This document shows positions 42,383-51,284 of a DNA stretch of 64,000 nt, one piece after another. Made by a program: the position numbers and the translations under genes. The notes beneath the pieces were generated by a model, which was not told the origin of the DNA, did no database searches, and saw only the letters and a list, made by a program, of their open reading frames with translations. Numbering within the stretch: position 1 is the stretch's first letter; every line of letters starts with the position of its first letter. This DNA is from Microbacterium sp. BLY (GTDB lineage: Bacteria > Actinomycetota > Actinomycetes > Actinomycetales > Microbacteriaceae): contig NZ_JAGKSR010000001.1 in the NCBI RefSeq assembly GCF_017939615.1, positions 434,001-498,000 of the forward strand, written 5' to 3'.

Positions 42383-42826
42383 CTAACCCTCCCGAGCCGC
42401 GAGGAGGGACGTCGGGATGTGCCCGACCGCGAGGACGACCGCGGCGAGCGCGATCCACGGGTCCTGCAGCCAAGCAGCTGTGCCGAGGAAGGCGGCCACC
42501 GGTACGAGGGCCATCGGGACCGGGATGCCGAAGACGGGGTCGAACAGCGCCGACCCGGGCCGGCCGCGACGGAGGTAGCGGACCCAGAGGGCCCAGTACA
42601 CGAGCACCGCCATCGCCACCGGCGCCGCCCAGCCCCACGCGATCGGGCCGGTCGCCGTGATCGCCGGCACAGTCATGCAGAGCGCCTGCCCGGCCCTCTC
42701 GAACACGAGGAGCACGCGGGGCACCGCCGGGCTCTCGAGCTTCGGTCTCGGCGGGAAGGGGATCAGCAGCAGGTTCGGCAGGAAGATCGCGAGAGTCACC
42801 GCCAGGCCGAGCAGTGAGAACCCCAT
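42383..42826 (-). CDS. Small four-helix membrane protein of unknown function
   Basis: The 147-residue protein has four hydrophobic segments: LLGLAVTLAIFLPNLLLIPF, the stretch around AITATGPIAWGWAAPVAMAVLVYWALW, VPMALVPVAAFLGTAAWL and PWIALAAVVLAVGHIPTSLL. PFPPRPKLESPAVPRVLLVFERAGQ lies between the first two. I cannot assign a function. ATG 42826 lies six bases after TACGAT, giving a leaderless start. It stands between the DUF2599 gene and the divergent ABC operon; the 249 bases downstream hold no recognised gene. Confidence 0.75.
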   Translation of the reverse strand: MGFSLLGLAVTLAIFLPNLLLIPFPPRPKLESPAVPRVLLVFERAGQALCMTVPAITATGPIAWGWAAPVAMAVLVYWALWVRYLRRGRPGSALFDPVFGIPVPMALVPVAAFLGTAAWLQDPWIALAAVVLAVGHIPTSLLAAREG

Positions 42827-42832
42827 GGCGTG

Positions 42833-42838
42833 ATCGTA
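42833..42838 (-). promoter_or_regulatory. -10 element of leaderless membrane-protein transcript
   Basis: Minus-strand TACGAT, six bases (CACGCC), then ATG 42826. Confidence 0.5.
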
Positions 42839-42912
42839 CCGAGCGCCCCCGCACGACAATCAGTTCACAAAAAACACACTTTCCACCACTTTCGGACACT
42901 TGTGCTCTCCAG

Positions 42913-42942
42913 TTGACGTCGCCGTAATCTGCCGGAAATACT
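42913..42942 (+). promoter_or_regulatory. Probable promoter of second CUT1 operon
   Basis: -35 TTGACG (42913-42918), 18-bp spacer, -10 AATACT (42937-42942), about 63 bases before the first permease ATG. No clear operator palindrome was found around it. Confidence 0.55.
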
Positions 42943-43005
42943 GGGGAAGCCCGAGACCGCACCGCGAGAGTGCGGACACATCACCCCAGGCCAAGGATGA
43001 CCTAG

Positions 43006-43926
43006 ATGACAGAACAGACCATTTCCTCACAGATAGGAACAGGTCGCCGGCCCCGTCGCCTCTCGGACGGGATGTTCGCGCTCCTCCTCACGGCTCCCGG
43101 CCTCGCGCTCCTCGCCGCCGTCGTCGTGTACCCCCTGATCACGGCCCTCATCACCGCGTTCTACAAGCAGAGCCTCGTCGAGCCCGGCCGCGAGTTCGTC
43201 GGCTTCCAGAACATCGTCGACGTGCTGACGGGCGAGTTCTTCCCCCTCCTCACCCAGACGCTCGTCTTCACCCTCGGCACGACCATCGCGCCGTTCGTGA
43301 TCGGCTTCGGCCTCGCCCTCGCCCTGAACACGCGCATCCGCGGCGCCAAGGTGCTCCGCGGCCTCATGCTCATCCCGTGGCTGATCCCCGGCGTGGTCGT
43401 CTCGTTCCTCTGGATGTGGATCTTCAACGCCAACTACGGCGTGCTCAACGCCGCCCTGGAGACCGTCGGCCTCATCGACTCCCCCCAGGCGTGGCTCGCG
43501 AACCCCACCACCGCCATGATCGCCGTGATCGTCGCGAAGACGTGGCAGTCGTTCCCCTGGATGATGGTCATGCTCCTCGCCGGCCTGCAGACCGTGCCGA
43601 TCGAGCTGCACGAGGCCGCCGAGATCGACGGCGCCGGCACCATCCGCCGGTTCTTCTCCATCACGGTCCCGCAGATGAGCGGCATCATCGGCCTCGTGAT
43701 CCTGCTGGAGTTCATCTGGAACTTCCAGCACTTCGACATCATCTACGTCCTCACCGGCGGCGGTCCCGCCGGCTCCACCCAGACGTTCGCGACCGCCGTG
43801 TACGAGACCGCGTTCGACGGCTTCGACCTCGGCCACGCCGGGGCGATCGGCCTGCTCTGGATGATCCTGCTGATGGCGCTCGTCGTCGTCTACGTCCGCC
43901 TGTCCGAGAAGGGAGAGAAGCGATGA
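43006..43926 (+). CDS. Sugar ABC transporter permease (MalF type), second locus
   Basis: The 306-residue CUT1 permease has six membrane helices, beginning MFALLLTAPGLALLAAVVVYPLITALITAF. The EAA loop reads ELHEAAEIDGAGTIRRFFSITVP, and the late segment GGGPAGSTQTFATAVYETAF is typical. AAGGATGA upstream serves as ribosome site. It opens an operon of two permeases, a binding lipoprotein and two carbohydrate-active proteins. As in the first locus there is no ATPase gene. Permease-before-binding-protein order differs from the deoxysugar locus, so this is a separate system, not a duplication in tandem. Confidence 0.93.
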   Translation: MTEQTISSQIGTGRRPRRLSDGMFALLLTAPGLALLAAVVVYPLITALITAFYKQSLVEPGREFVGFQNIVDVLTGEFFPLLTQTLVFTLGTTIAPFVIGFGLALALNTRIRGAKVLRGLMLIPWLIPGVVVSFLWMWIFNANYGVLNAALETVGLIDSPQAWLANPTTAMIAVIVAKTWQSFPWMMVMLLAGLQTVPIELHEAAEIDGAGTIRRFFSITVPQMSGIIGLVILLEFIWNFQHFDIIYVLTGGGPAGSTQTFATAVYETAFDGFDLGHAGAIGLLWMILLMALVVVYVRLSEKGEKR

Positions 43927-44828
43927 CCGCCGTGCTGACCGAAGAGACGGTGGCCGCCGTCTCCGCCCCGCCCGCCGCGCCCCGCCGTCGACGCCACCGT
44001 GCCGACCGCCGCGCCTCCACCGTGAGCGCCTGGATCGCCGTCGTCGTGTTCGGCGGGTTCGCCCTGCTGCCCGTGTACTGGCTGCTGGCGACCTCGCTCA
44101 CCCCGCGCACCGAGGTGTTCAGCTACCCGCCGAAGCTGTTCCCCACCGAGATCACGTTCGAGGCCTACGCCGCGCTCGCGAACAACCCGGCCCTGTTCGG
44201 CTACCTCCGCAACAGCATCGTCGTCTCCGTCATCACCGCGATCCTCTCGGTGCTGGTGTCGGCCTACATGGGCTACGCGTTCTCGAAGTTCCGCTACCGC
44301 GGCCGCCGCAGCCTCATGTACTTCGTGCTGGCGTCGCAGATGTTCCCGCAGGCCCTGCTGCTCATCACGCTCTACGCGGTGTTCTCGGCCTACGGTCTGC
44401 TCAACACCTACACGGCGCTCGTGCTGTCGTTCACGACGTTCACGCTGCCGCTGTGCGTGTGGATGCTGAAGGGCTTCTTCGACACGATCCCGGACGAGCT
44501 CATCGAGGCCGCCCGCGTCGACGGCGCGTCCCGCATGCGCATCATCCACTCCATCGTGCTGCCGCTGGCGGCGCCCGGCCTCATCGCCGCGGGCCTGTTC
44601 GCATTCGTCCGCGGCTGGAACGACTTCATCTTCGCCCTCACCCTCGCCGGTCCCGACAAGCAGACCCTGCCGCCGGGACTCGTCAACACGTTCATCGGCG
44701 AGGCGTCCACCGCCTGGCCGGAACTCATGGCGGCTTCGCTCGTGGTCTCGCTCCCCGTGGCCATCGCGTTCATCGCCCTGCAGCGCTTCCTCGTCGGCGG
44801 GCTCACCGCCGGCGCGGTCAAGGGCTGA
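43923..44828 (+). CDS. Sugar ABC transporter permease (MalG type), second locus
   Basis: This 301-residue protein has an Arg-rich cytoplasmic N-terminus (APRRRRHRADRRAS) followed by six helices. The EAA loop is ELIEAARVDGASRMRIIHSIVLP, and the end QRFLVGGLTAGAVKG is typical of the family. Its ATG overlaps the stop of the first permease by four bases. It should form the membrane channel with that protein. The import substrate is unknown, but the downstream BNR-4/discoidin protein and acetyl esterase suggest a decorated plant or algal polysaccharide. Confidence 0.93.
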   Translation: MTAVLTEETVAAVSAPPAAPRRRRHRADRRASTVSAWIAVVVFGGFALLPVYWLLATSLTPRTEVFSYPPKLFPTEITFEAYAALANNPALFGYLRNSIVVSVITAILSVLVSAYMGYAFSKFRYRGRRSLMYFVLASQMFPQALLLITLYAVFSAYGLLNTYTALVLSFTTFTLPLCVWMLKGFFDTIPDELIEAARVDGASRMRIIHSIVLPLAAPGLIAAGLFAFVRGWNDFIFALTLAGPDKQTLPPGLVNTFIGEASTAWPELMAASLVVSLPVAIAFIALQRFLVGGLTAGAVKG

Positions 44829-44875
44829 CCCGCACCACCCCATCCGCAGTCCCTCGAAGAAGAGAGAGCACCTCC

Positions 44876-46201
44876 ATGTCCGAGAACACCACCGTCTCCC
44901 GTCGCCAACTGCTGCAGTTCGCCGGGCTCGGCGCCGCCGGCCTCCTCCTCGCCGGTTGCATGCCGAGCGGCGGCGGCAGCGGCAGTCCGTCCTCCTCCCC
45001 CGGCGCCGGGCTCGGCGCCGGCGACTTCACCGCCACCGACTTCTCCTTCTCCAGCTGGTCGCTCACCGAGGAGGCCGCCGCCCCGGCCACCCGCGCGCTG
45101 CTCGACGGCTACAAGAAGACCAACGACGTCGGCATCACCGAGGTCTCCTTCCCCTACAACGAGTACTTCAAGCAGCTCATGCTCCAGGTGCGCGGCGGCC
45201 AGTTCACCGGCGCCGCCCACGTCGACGTCGCCTGGCTCGCCTCGCTGGCCGCGCTCGGCAAGCTGGAGGACGTCTCGGCGCTCACGAAGGGCCGCGGTTA
45301 CACCACCTCGAGCCTGGAGGCCACGCAGCTCGACGGGAAGCAGTACGCGTTCCCGTGGACCATCGGCGCGATCGGCCTCATCACCAACTCCGCGCTCCTG
45401 AAGAAGGCCGGCATCTCGGAGTTCCCCACCACCGTCGACGACTTCGAGGCGGCGCTGAAGAAGCTCAAGGGCCTCGGCGGCGGGCTCATCCCCTACGCCG
45501 CCTCGACCAAGGCCGCGCAGCTGAAGGACGTCCTGATCTGGATGCAGACGTTCGGCAGCGACCTCGTCAAGGATGGGAAGGTCACGATCGGCGACGATGC
45601 GAGCATCGAGGCGGTCACCTGGTACAAGTCGCTCTACGACCAGGGGCTCATCGCCGCCGACGTCGACCGCTTCGACGCCCGGTCGCTGTTCGCCCAGGGA
45701 CGCGCCGCCATCTACGACGACGCCCCCGTCGGTCGCGCCTCCGTCACGAAGGACTCGCCGGATCCCGACCTCGCCTCCAAGCTCGTGCCCGAATCCCGAC
45801 CGGTGCTGAAGAAGGGCGACACCCCGCGTGCCCTCGTCTGGGGTGGCGCCATCGCCATCGTCGGCGGCGGAGCCGGAGACAGCACCCGCACGGCCGCGGA
45901 CTTCGGTCAGTGGGCCACGAGCGACCTGAAGGCGGTCCTCGGCGACTACGAGCTGCGCGGTCTGCCGCCCGTCACCGAGGAGGCACAGGCGTCGAAGGAG
46001 GTCGCGTCCGACGCGTTCGGCTCGCGCTTCGCCGAGAAGATCACCGCGACCGCGACCACCAACCCCTTCTGGCAGTACCCGCAGTACGCCCAGATCGAGA
46101 CCGTGATCGCCGACCGCGTGCAGGCCGTCCTCGTGGGACAGCAGAGCGCGAAGGACGCGATGGCGCAGGCCGGCGACCAGGCGCAGAAGCTGCTGGGCTG
46201 A
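44876..46201 (+). CDS. Sugar-binding lipoprotein with Tat-type signal
   Basis: In this 441-residue protein the signal SRRQLLQFAGLGAAGLLLAG ends at a lipobox cysteine and includes twin arginines, so it is probably exported folded by Tat and lipidated. The family-1 solute-binding fold appears in ALLDGYKKTNDVGITEVSFPYNEYFKQLMLQ, AAHVDVAWLASLAALGKLEDV, AFPWTIGAIGLITNSALLKKAGISEFP and ALVWGGAIAIVGGGAGD. It lies 47 bases after the second permease and belongs with it. An AGAGAG purine stretch precedes the ATG. Confidence 0.92.
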   Translation: MSENTTVSRRQLLQFAGLGAAGLLLAGCMPSGGGSGSPSSSPGAGLGAGDFTATDFSFSSWSLTEEAAAPATRALLDGYKKTNDVGITEVSFPYNEYFKQLMLQVRGGQFTGAAHVDVAWLASLAALGKLEDVSALTKGRGYTTSSLEATQLDGKQYAFPWTIGAIGLITNSALLKKAGISEFPTTVDDFEAALKKLKGLGGGLIPYAASTKAAQLKDVLIWMQTFGSDLVKDGKVTIGDDASIEAVTWYKSLYDQGLIAADVDRFDARSLFAQGRAAIYDDAPVGRASVTKDSPDPDLASKLVPESRPVLKKGDTPRALVWGGAIAIVGGGAGDSTRTAADFGQWATSDLKAVLGDYELRGLPPVTEEAQASKEVASDAFGSRFAEKITATATTNPFWQYPQYAQIETVIADRVQAVLVGQQSAKDAMAQAGDQAQKLLG

Positions 46202-46212
46202 GGAGCATCGCC

Positions 46213-48018
46213 ATGACCCTCCGCTCGAAGGCCGGCGCCACCGCTGCCGCCGCCCTCACCGCGATCGTCCTCGCCGCTCCGGCTCCGGCCACCGCTGCGA
46301 CCCCCGATGTCGAGACCGTGCCCGTGACGGTCGACAGCTCCAACCAGTCCGGCTGGTGGAACCCGCTCGTCCTCGACGGCGACGAGACGTACTTCGCCTA
46401 CAACGTGCCCGGCTCGGAGGCGACGAAGCACCAGGTGAACCTGGCCGTCCGCGCCGCCGACGGCACGTGGACCTCCGGTTGCCTGCGCCTCACGACCGGC
46501 GCGTGCGCGGAGTACCTCGACGACAACGGCCACAACCAGCCGTCCATCGCGATCGACGGCGACGGGTACATCCACGCGTTCGTCTCGATGCACCATGAAC
46601 CGTGGAAGTACTTCCGCTCCACGGCGCCCTACGACGCGACATCGCTGGTCGACGTGAGCGCGGAGATGCCCGACCCCGGCGCGGCGATCTCCTACCCGGT
46701 CACCGCGCAGGGTGCCGACGGCGACATCTGGCTCATGGTGCGCGTCGGCGCCGACCCGCAGGCGCGGCGCGACGGCGTCCTGTACCACTACGACCCCGCC
46801 GCCGGGACGTGGACCCGTGAGACGACGATCGCCGCGGCCGTGAACCACTCCTTCTATCCCGACGACCTCGAGGTCGACGCCGACGGGCGCGTGCACGTGC
46901 TGTGGGAGTGGGGCCCCTGGCCCGCCGATCCCTACCGCCACCTCGGCTCCTACGCGGTCTACGACCCCGCCACCGGAGGCTTCCGCGACGTCGCCGGGCA
47001 GGCCCTGCCGACCCCGATCCGTCCGGACACCCCCGGTGCTGTCGTGTGGCGGGCGTACGAGGCCGGCGAGACCATCGGCGACGCCGTGCCCGCGGTGCAG
47101 ACCGCGAAGATGGCGCTCGACGGCGGCGACCTCGTCGGCGTGACCTACCGGTACGCGGACGAGACCGAGAACGCGTTCGACGTGCAGTGGGCCGCCTGGA
47201 ACGGCACGGCCTGGACGAGCGAGACCCTCGTCGACACGGACGCGCTCGGAAGCGGCGTGCAGACCATCGCGGCGCTCGACACCACCACCGCGGGCGGCGA
47301 GACCCGCGTGTACGCGGTGATCTCGGTGCAGGACTGCGGCATCACCCGCAGCCAGACCGTGCTGCTGACCGCCGGCGCCTCCGGGTGGACGGCCGACACC
47401 GTGGGCGACCCCGTCGTGGGGCAGCAGCGCCTCCGCGCGGCCACCCGCACCGACGGCACCGACGTGGTCTACCTCAGCGCCCCGGCGGTCCCCGGCGGCG
47501 GCACCCTCCGTCACGCGGAGATCCCGCGGGACGGCCAGCCGGGGGCCACCACGCTCGCCGATGTCGTCGCGTCCCTCCGCGGCGATGACGGCGGGGTGAA
47601 CCTGGCCCTGGGCGGCACCGCCACCGCCTCCTCGCAGCTGCGCGCCGACACCGGCCCGGAGAAGGCGATCGACGGCGGCTGCACCGACGCGAGCCGGTGG
47701 ATCTCGGCGACCGAGGACACCCAGCCGACCATCACCGTCGAGTGGGACGAGGCCGCGCCGCTGGACGTCGTCCGGGTACGCAGCGGCTACACGGTCGGGC
47801 CGCCGCAGACGTCCGTGCTGCGCGACTTCACCGTGCAGCTCCGGACCGCCGGCGGCTGGGTCACGGTCGGCACCATCACCGGCAACACGAAGACGACGGT
47901 CGTCGTCGACGCCCAGGGACGGACCGCCGACGCCGTCCGACTCCTCATCACCGACCCGTCCGACTCCGCCACCGACGTCGCCCGCGTCTACGAGATCGAA
48001 GCGATCGCCGCACGCTGA
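46213..48018 (+). CDS. Secreted BNR-4 beta-propeller protein with F5/8 type C (discoidin) domain
   Basis: The 601-residue protein has a signal peptide of about 29 residues (LAAPAPATAAT). Residues 35-450 are BNR-4-type propeller sequence: GWWNPLVLDGDETYFAYNVPG, GHNQPSIAIDGDGYIHAFVS and SFYPDDLEVDADGRVHVLWEWG. The latter two present histidines of the type used by PL24/PL25 ulvan-lyase-like propellers. Residues 460-600 form a discoidin module (NLALGGTATASSQLRADTGPEKAIDGG). It probably cleaves or binds an acidic polysaccharide outside the cell; lyase action is inference. It follows the binding-protein gene by eleven bases. Confidence 0.85.
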   Translation: MTLRSKAGATAAAALTAIVLAAPAPATAATPDVETVPVTVDSSNQSGWWNPLVLDGDETYFAYNVPGSEATKHQVNLAVRAADGTWTSGCLRLTTGACAEYLDDNGHNQPSIAIDGDGYIHAFVSMHHEPWKYFRSTAPYDATSLVDVSAEMPDPGAAISYPVTAQGADGDIWLMVRVGADPQARRDGVLYHYDPAAGTWTRETTIAAAVNHSFYPDDLEVDADGRVHVLWEWGPWPADPYRHLGSYAVYDPATGGFRDVAGQALPTPIRPDTPGAVVWRAYEAGETIGDAVPAVQTAKMALDGGDLVGVTYRYADETENAFDVQWAAWNGTAWTSETLVDTDALGSGVQTIAALDTTTAGGETRVYAVISVQDCGITRSQTVLLTAGASGWTADTVGDPVVGQQRLRAATRTDGTDVVYLSAPAVPGGGTLRHAEIPRDGQPGATTLADVVASLRGDDGGVNLALGGTATASSQLRADTGPEKAIDGGCTDASRWISATEDTQPTITVEWDEAAPLDVVRVRSGYTVGPPQTSVLRDFTVQLRTAGGWVTVGTITGNTKTTVVVDAQGRTADAVRLLITDPSDSATDVARVYEIEAIAAR

Positions 48019-48055
48019 GCGGCATCACAACCCCTCCCGAAAGGAACCCCATCCC

Positions 48056-50317
48056 ATGCGCACCCAGACCGTCGAAGCCGACATCATCGTCGTCGGCGGC
48101 GGCCTCGCCGGAGTGAGCGCCGCCGTCGCGGCCGCCCGCCTCGGCCGACGTACCGTGCTGATCAACAACCGGCCGGTGCTCGGCGGCAACTCCTCGTCGG
48201 AGGTGAGGGTCTGGGTGTGCGGGGCGACCGCCCACGGCAATCAGCGGTGGGCGCGGGAGACCGGGATCATCGGCGAGATGTACCGGGAGAACCAGTTCCG
48301 CAACCCCGAGGGCAACCCCGTGTACTGGGACGACGTGGTGCTCGACATCGTGCGCCGCGAGCCCAACCTCACGCTGTTCCTCAACACGGAGGTGCTCGAA
48401 GCCGAGGCCACCGGGCCCGACGACGCCCGTCGGGTCCGGTCGGTCACCGGCTGGACCATGGGGTCGGAGATCCGCACGGTGTTCCGCGCGCCGCTGTTCC
48501 TCGACTGCACCGGCGATGGGCTCGTCGGCCGTCTGGTCGGCGCCCGGCACCGGCTGGGCAAGGAGAGCCGCAGCGAGTTCGGCGAGGACTGGGCGCCCGA
48601 GCAGCCGGTGCGGGAGTTCCTCGGCTCGACCCTCCTCTTCTACACGAAGGATCTCGGACACCCGGTGAAGTACGTCGCACCGGAGAGCGCGAAGGACATC
48701 TCGACCACGCCGATCCCGTCGTCGCGCATCATCCGCAGCGGCGACAGCGGCGCCCACTATTGGTGGATCGAGTGGGGCGGCACGCTCGACATCGTCGACG
48801 ACAACGAGGCGATCCGGGACGAGCTGCGCGCGGTGATCCTCGGCATCTGGGACCACATCAAGAACTCCGGCGAGTTCGACGCCGACAACCTGACCCTGGA
48901 GTGGATCGGCAACATCCCCGGCAAGCGGGAGTACCGCCGTTTCGTCGGCGACTACACGCTGCGTCAGCAGGACATTCTGGAGCAGACGTCGTTCGACGAC
49001 GGCGTCGCGTTCGGCGGCTGGTCCATCGACCTGCATCCCGCCGAGGGCATGTATGCGACGGGCGCCGGGGCGGTGCAGCGCTTCTCGGACGGCGTCTTCG
49101 AGATCCCGTTCCGCTCGCTGTACTCCGTCAACGTCGACAACCTGCTCATGGCGGGCCGGGACATCTCGGCCACCCACATCGCGTTCGGGGCCGCGCGGGT
49201 GATGGCGACGTGCGCCGCGATGGGCGAAGCCGCCGGCACCGCCGCCGCGCTCTGCTACGCGCACGACGCCACACCGCGCGAGCTGTACGAGCACCATCGC
49301 GCGGAACTCCGCCAGACGCTGCTGCGCGCCGACGCGTCCCTCATCGGCGTCGCGAACGAGGACCCCTCCGACCTCGCCCGCACCGCCACGGTCACCGCCT
49401 CCAGTGCGCTGCGCACGATCGGCACTCCGGAGCGCACGGTGGCCGCGGCGGCCCCGCACCCGCTGACGGAGGACCTCGGCATCGTCGTCCCCGTGCACCC
49501 GCGCCTCGACACCACCGAGCTGCTGCTCAGCGCCGAGGCCGACACGCAGGTCACGGTGGAGGTCTGGTCGACGGGTCGTCCGCAGAACGTCGTGCCCGCG
49601 GTGCTCGAGCACCGCACCGTGATCGACGTCCCCGCCGGTGGTCCGTCCTGGGTGCGCGCGGAGACGCCGTTCGCCCCGGCGGAGCCCCAGAACGCGATCG
49701 TCGTGCTCCGCGCGAACCCGCAGGTGCAGGTGCAGCTCGCCTCCGACCTGCCGCCCGGGGTGCTCACCCTCGTGCACCGGGTCGACAACGACGACCGCAA
49801 CGTGCAGGTCGACCGCGACGGCCTGCTCGTGCAGTGGCCGACCAAACCGCTGCGCGGCCGGGTGCCCGCGTTCCGCACCAGCCCCGCCTCGGAGGCCGTC
49901 GCGCCGGAGCGCGCCGTGTCCGGGTACAACCGTCCCTACGGCGGCCCGCACCTGTGGGCGTCCGACCCGGAGGCGGAGGGTCCGCAGTGGCTGCGCCTGG
50001 ACTGGGAGCAGCCGGTCACGGCCTCCGAGATCCGGCTCGTGTTCGATGACGACGTGGACCTGGAGCTCAACACCCTGCACCACCACCGCAGTCCCGACGA
50101 GGTGCTGCCCCAGCTGGTGCGCGACTACCGCGTCGAGGTGCGACCGGAGGGTTCCGACGAGTGGCGCCTCGTGGCGGAGGAGCGGGACAACCGCCATCGC
50201 CTGCGGGTGCACCCCCTGCCGGAGGAGCTCGGTGCCTTCACGGCCGCCCGCCTCGTGGTGGAGCGGACGAACGGCGTCGCCGAGGCGCGCGTGATCGCTT
50301 TCCGCGTGCAATCGTGA
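48056..50317 (+). CDS. FAD-dependent oxidoreductase with C-terminal discoidin-like domain
   Basis: In this 753-residue protein the FAD_oxidored-type N-terminus is ADIIVVGGGLAGVSAAVAAARLGRRT (GGGLAG at 14-19), followed by the flavin-region block NRPVLGGNSSSEVRVWVCG. DCTGDGLVGRLVGA and NLLMAGRDISATHIAFGAARVMATCAAMGEAAGTAAALC complete the FAD site. The last ~150 residues (GPQWLRLDWEQPVTASEIRLVFDDD) look like a discoidin-type carbohydrate-binding fold. No signal peptide is visible, so it is cytosolic. A sugar or glycoside oxidation role is inferred from the operon. It starts 37 bases after the propeller gene, with an AAAGGA ribosome site. Confidence 0.88.
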   Translation: MRTQTVEADIIVVGGGLAGVSAAVAAARLGRRTVLINNRPVLGGNSSSEVRVWVCGATAHGNQRWARETGIIGEMYRENQFRNPEGNPVYWDDVVLDIVRREPNLTLFLNTEVLEAEATGPDDARRVRSVTGWTMGSEIRTVFRAPLFLDCTGDGLVGRLVGARHRLGKESRSEFGEDWAPEQPVREFLGSTLLFYTKDLGHPVKYVAPESAKDISTTPIPSSRIIRSGDSGAHYWWIEWGGTLDIVDDNEAIRDELRAVILGIWDHIKNSGEFDADNLTLEWIGNIPGKREYRRFVGDYTLRQQDILEQTSFDDGVAFGGWSIDLHPAEGMYATGAGAVQRFSDGVFEIPFRSLYSVNVDNLLMAGRDISATHIAFGAARVMATCAAMGEAAGTAAALCYAHDATPRELYEHHRAELRQTLLRADASLIGVANEDPSDLARTATVTASSALRTIGTPERTVAAAAPHPLTEDLGIVVPVHPRLDTTELLLSAEADTQVTVEVWSTGRPQNVVPAVLEHRTVIDVPAGGPSWVRAETPFAPAEPQNAIVVLRANPQVQVQLASDLPPGVLTLVHRVDNDDRNVQVDRDGLLVQWPTKPLRGRVPAFRTSPASEAVAPERAVSGYNRPYGGPHLWASDPEAEGPQWLRLDWEQPVTASEIRLVFDDDVDLELNTLHHHRSPDEVLPQLVRDYRVEVRPEGSDEWRLVAEERDNRHRLRVHPLPEELGAFTAARLVVERTNGVAEARVIAFRVQS

Positions 50318-50385
50318 CGGAGAGCGCTAACGTGAAAGGCATCCGCCGCCCCGGCGGAGACCGTCGTCCCTCCAGGAGGCCGCAG

Positions 50386-51273
50386 GTGACCACCTCGCCC
50401 GGCGGCCGCGTGCTCCCCGTCGCGCGGGCCACCCGCACGGGACTCATCGCGCTGGCGGTGCCGCATCTGGAGGAGCCGTACTTCGCGGAGCTCGGCTCGC
50501 GCATCGTCCGCGGTGCCGACGACCGAGGGCTGGCCGTGCTCATCGTGCAGACGGAGGGCGATCACGCCCGCGAGATCGACGTCGCCAACGGTGTCGGTCT
50601 GCCGCCCATCGACGGGCTGATCCACATCCCGCGCTCGCTCACGGTCGCCGACCTCACGCGCCGGACGTCCCCCGGTCCGCTCGTGCTGCTGGGCGAGCAC
50701 ATCCAGGTGAGTCCGTTCACGCACGTCACGATCGACAACCGCGCCGCCGCCTACACCGCCACCGAGCATCTGGTGGCGGTGGGGTGCCGTCGCATCGCCT
50801 TCGTCGGTCGCCGCGACGCCCGCCCCTCGGACGCTGCCGACCGCCGGCATGCGGGGTATCTGGAGGCGCTGGCCGCCGCCGGCATCCCGGCTGACCCCGC
50901 GCTCACCGCGCAGGTCGACGCCTTCACGGCGGAGGAGGGCGAGCGCGTGGCGGGGGCGATGGCCGCCGCCGTCCCCGACCTCGACGGCATCGTCTGCTCG
51001 AACGACTCCGTCGCCCTCGGCGCGCTGGCCGCCCTCCAGGCCCAGGGGCGGAACGTGCCGGGCGACGTCGCCGTCGTCGGCATCGACGACATCAGGGCGG
51101 CGCGCTTCGCCGTCCCCGCCCTGAGCACGATCGCTCCCGACCACGCCCGCCTCGTGGACGCCGCGTTCACGGAACTGGAGCGGCAGATCGCCGCGCCGCC
51201 GGGAGCCGATCTTCCGGTGCGGCACGTGACCGTCGGCGCCCGCCTGATCCCGCGGGCGAGCACGGCGCGATGA
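50386..51273 (+). CDS. LacI-type ligand-binding protein lacking the DNA-binding domain
   Basis: This 295-residue protein is a LacI/PBP1-fold core: RTGLIALAVPHLEEPYFAELGSRIVRGADDRGLAVLIVQTEGD, FTHVTIDNRAAAYTATEHLVAVGCRRIAFVG, LDGIVCSNDSVALGALAALQAQGRNVPGDVAVVGIDD and LPVRHVTVGARLIPRAS. The usual N-terminal helix-turn-helix (about 60 residues) is absent. GTG 50386 has a perfect AGGAGG ribosome site six bases upstream. Earlier GTG starts (50314, 50332) add only a low-complexity Arg-rich stretch, and the preceding gene ends at 50317, leaving no room for the missing domain in any frame. It could be a co-regulator or a decayed repressor. Confidence 0.8.
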   Translation: MTTSPGGRVLPVARATRTGLIALAVPHLEEPYFAELGSRIVRGADDRGLAVLIVQTEGDHAREIDVANGVGLPPIDGLIHIPRSLTVADLTRRTSPGPLVLLGEHIQVSPFTHVTIDNRAAAYTATEHLVAVGCRRIAFVGRRDARPSDAADRRHAGYLEALAAAGIPADPALTAQVDAFTAEEGERVAGAMAAAVPDLDGIVCSNDSVALGALAALQAQGRNVPGDVAVVGIDDIRAARFAVPALSTIAPDHARLVDAAFTELERQIAAPPGADLPVRHVTVGARLIPRASTAR

Positions 51274-51284
51274 CGGCGGCGGAC

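Noticed and set aside
47948..50311. 787-codon minus-strand frame opposite the FAD oxidoreductase
   Set aside because: Antisense shadow; the plus-strand product has a complete FAD-binding fold and operon context.
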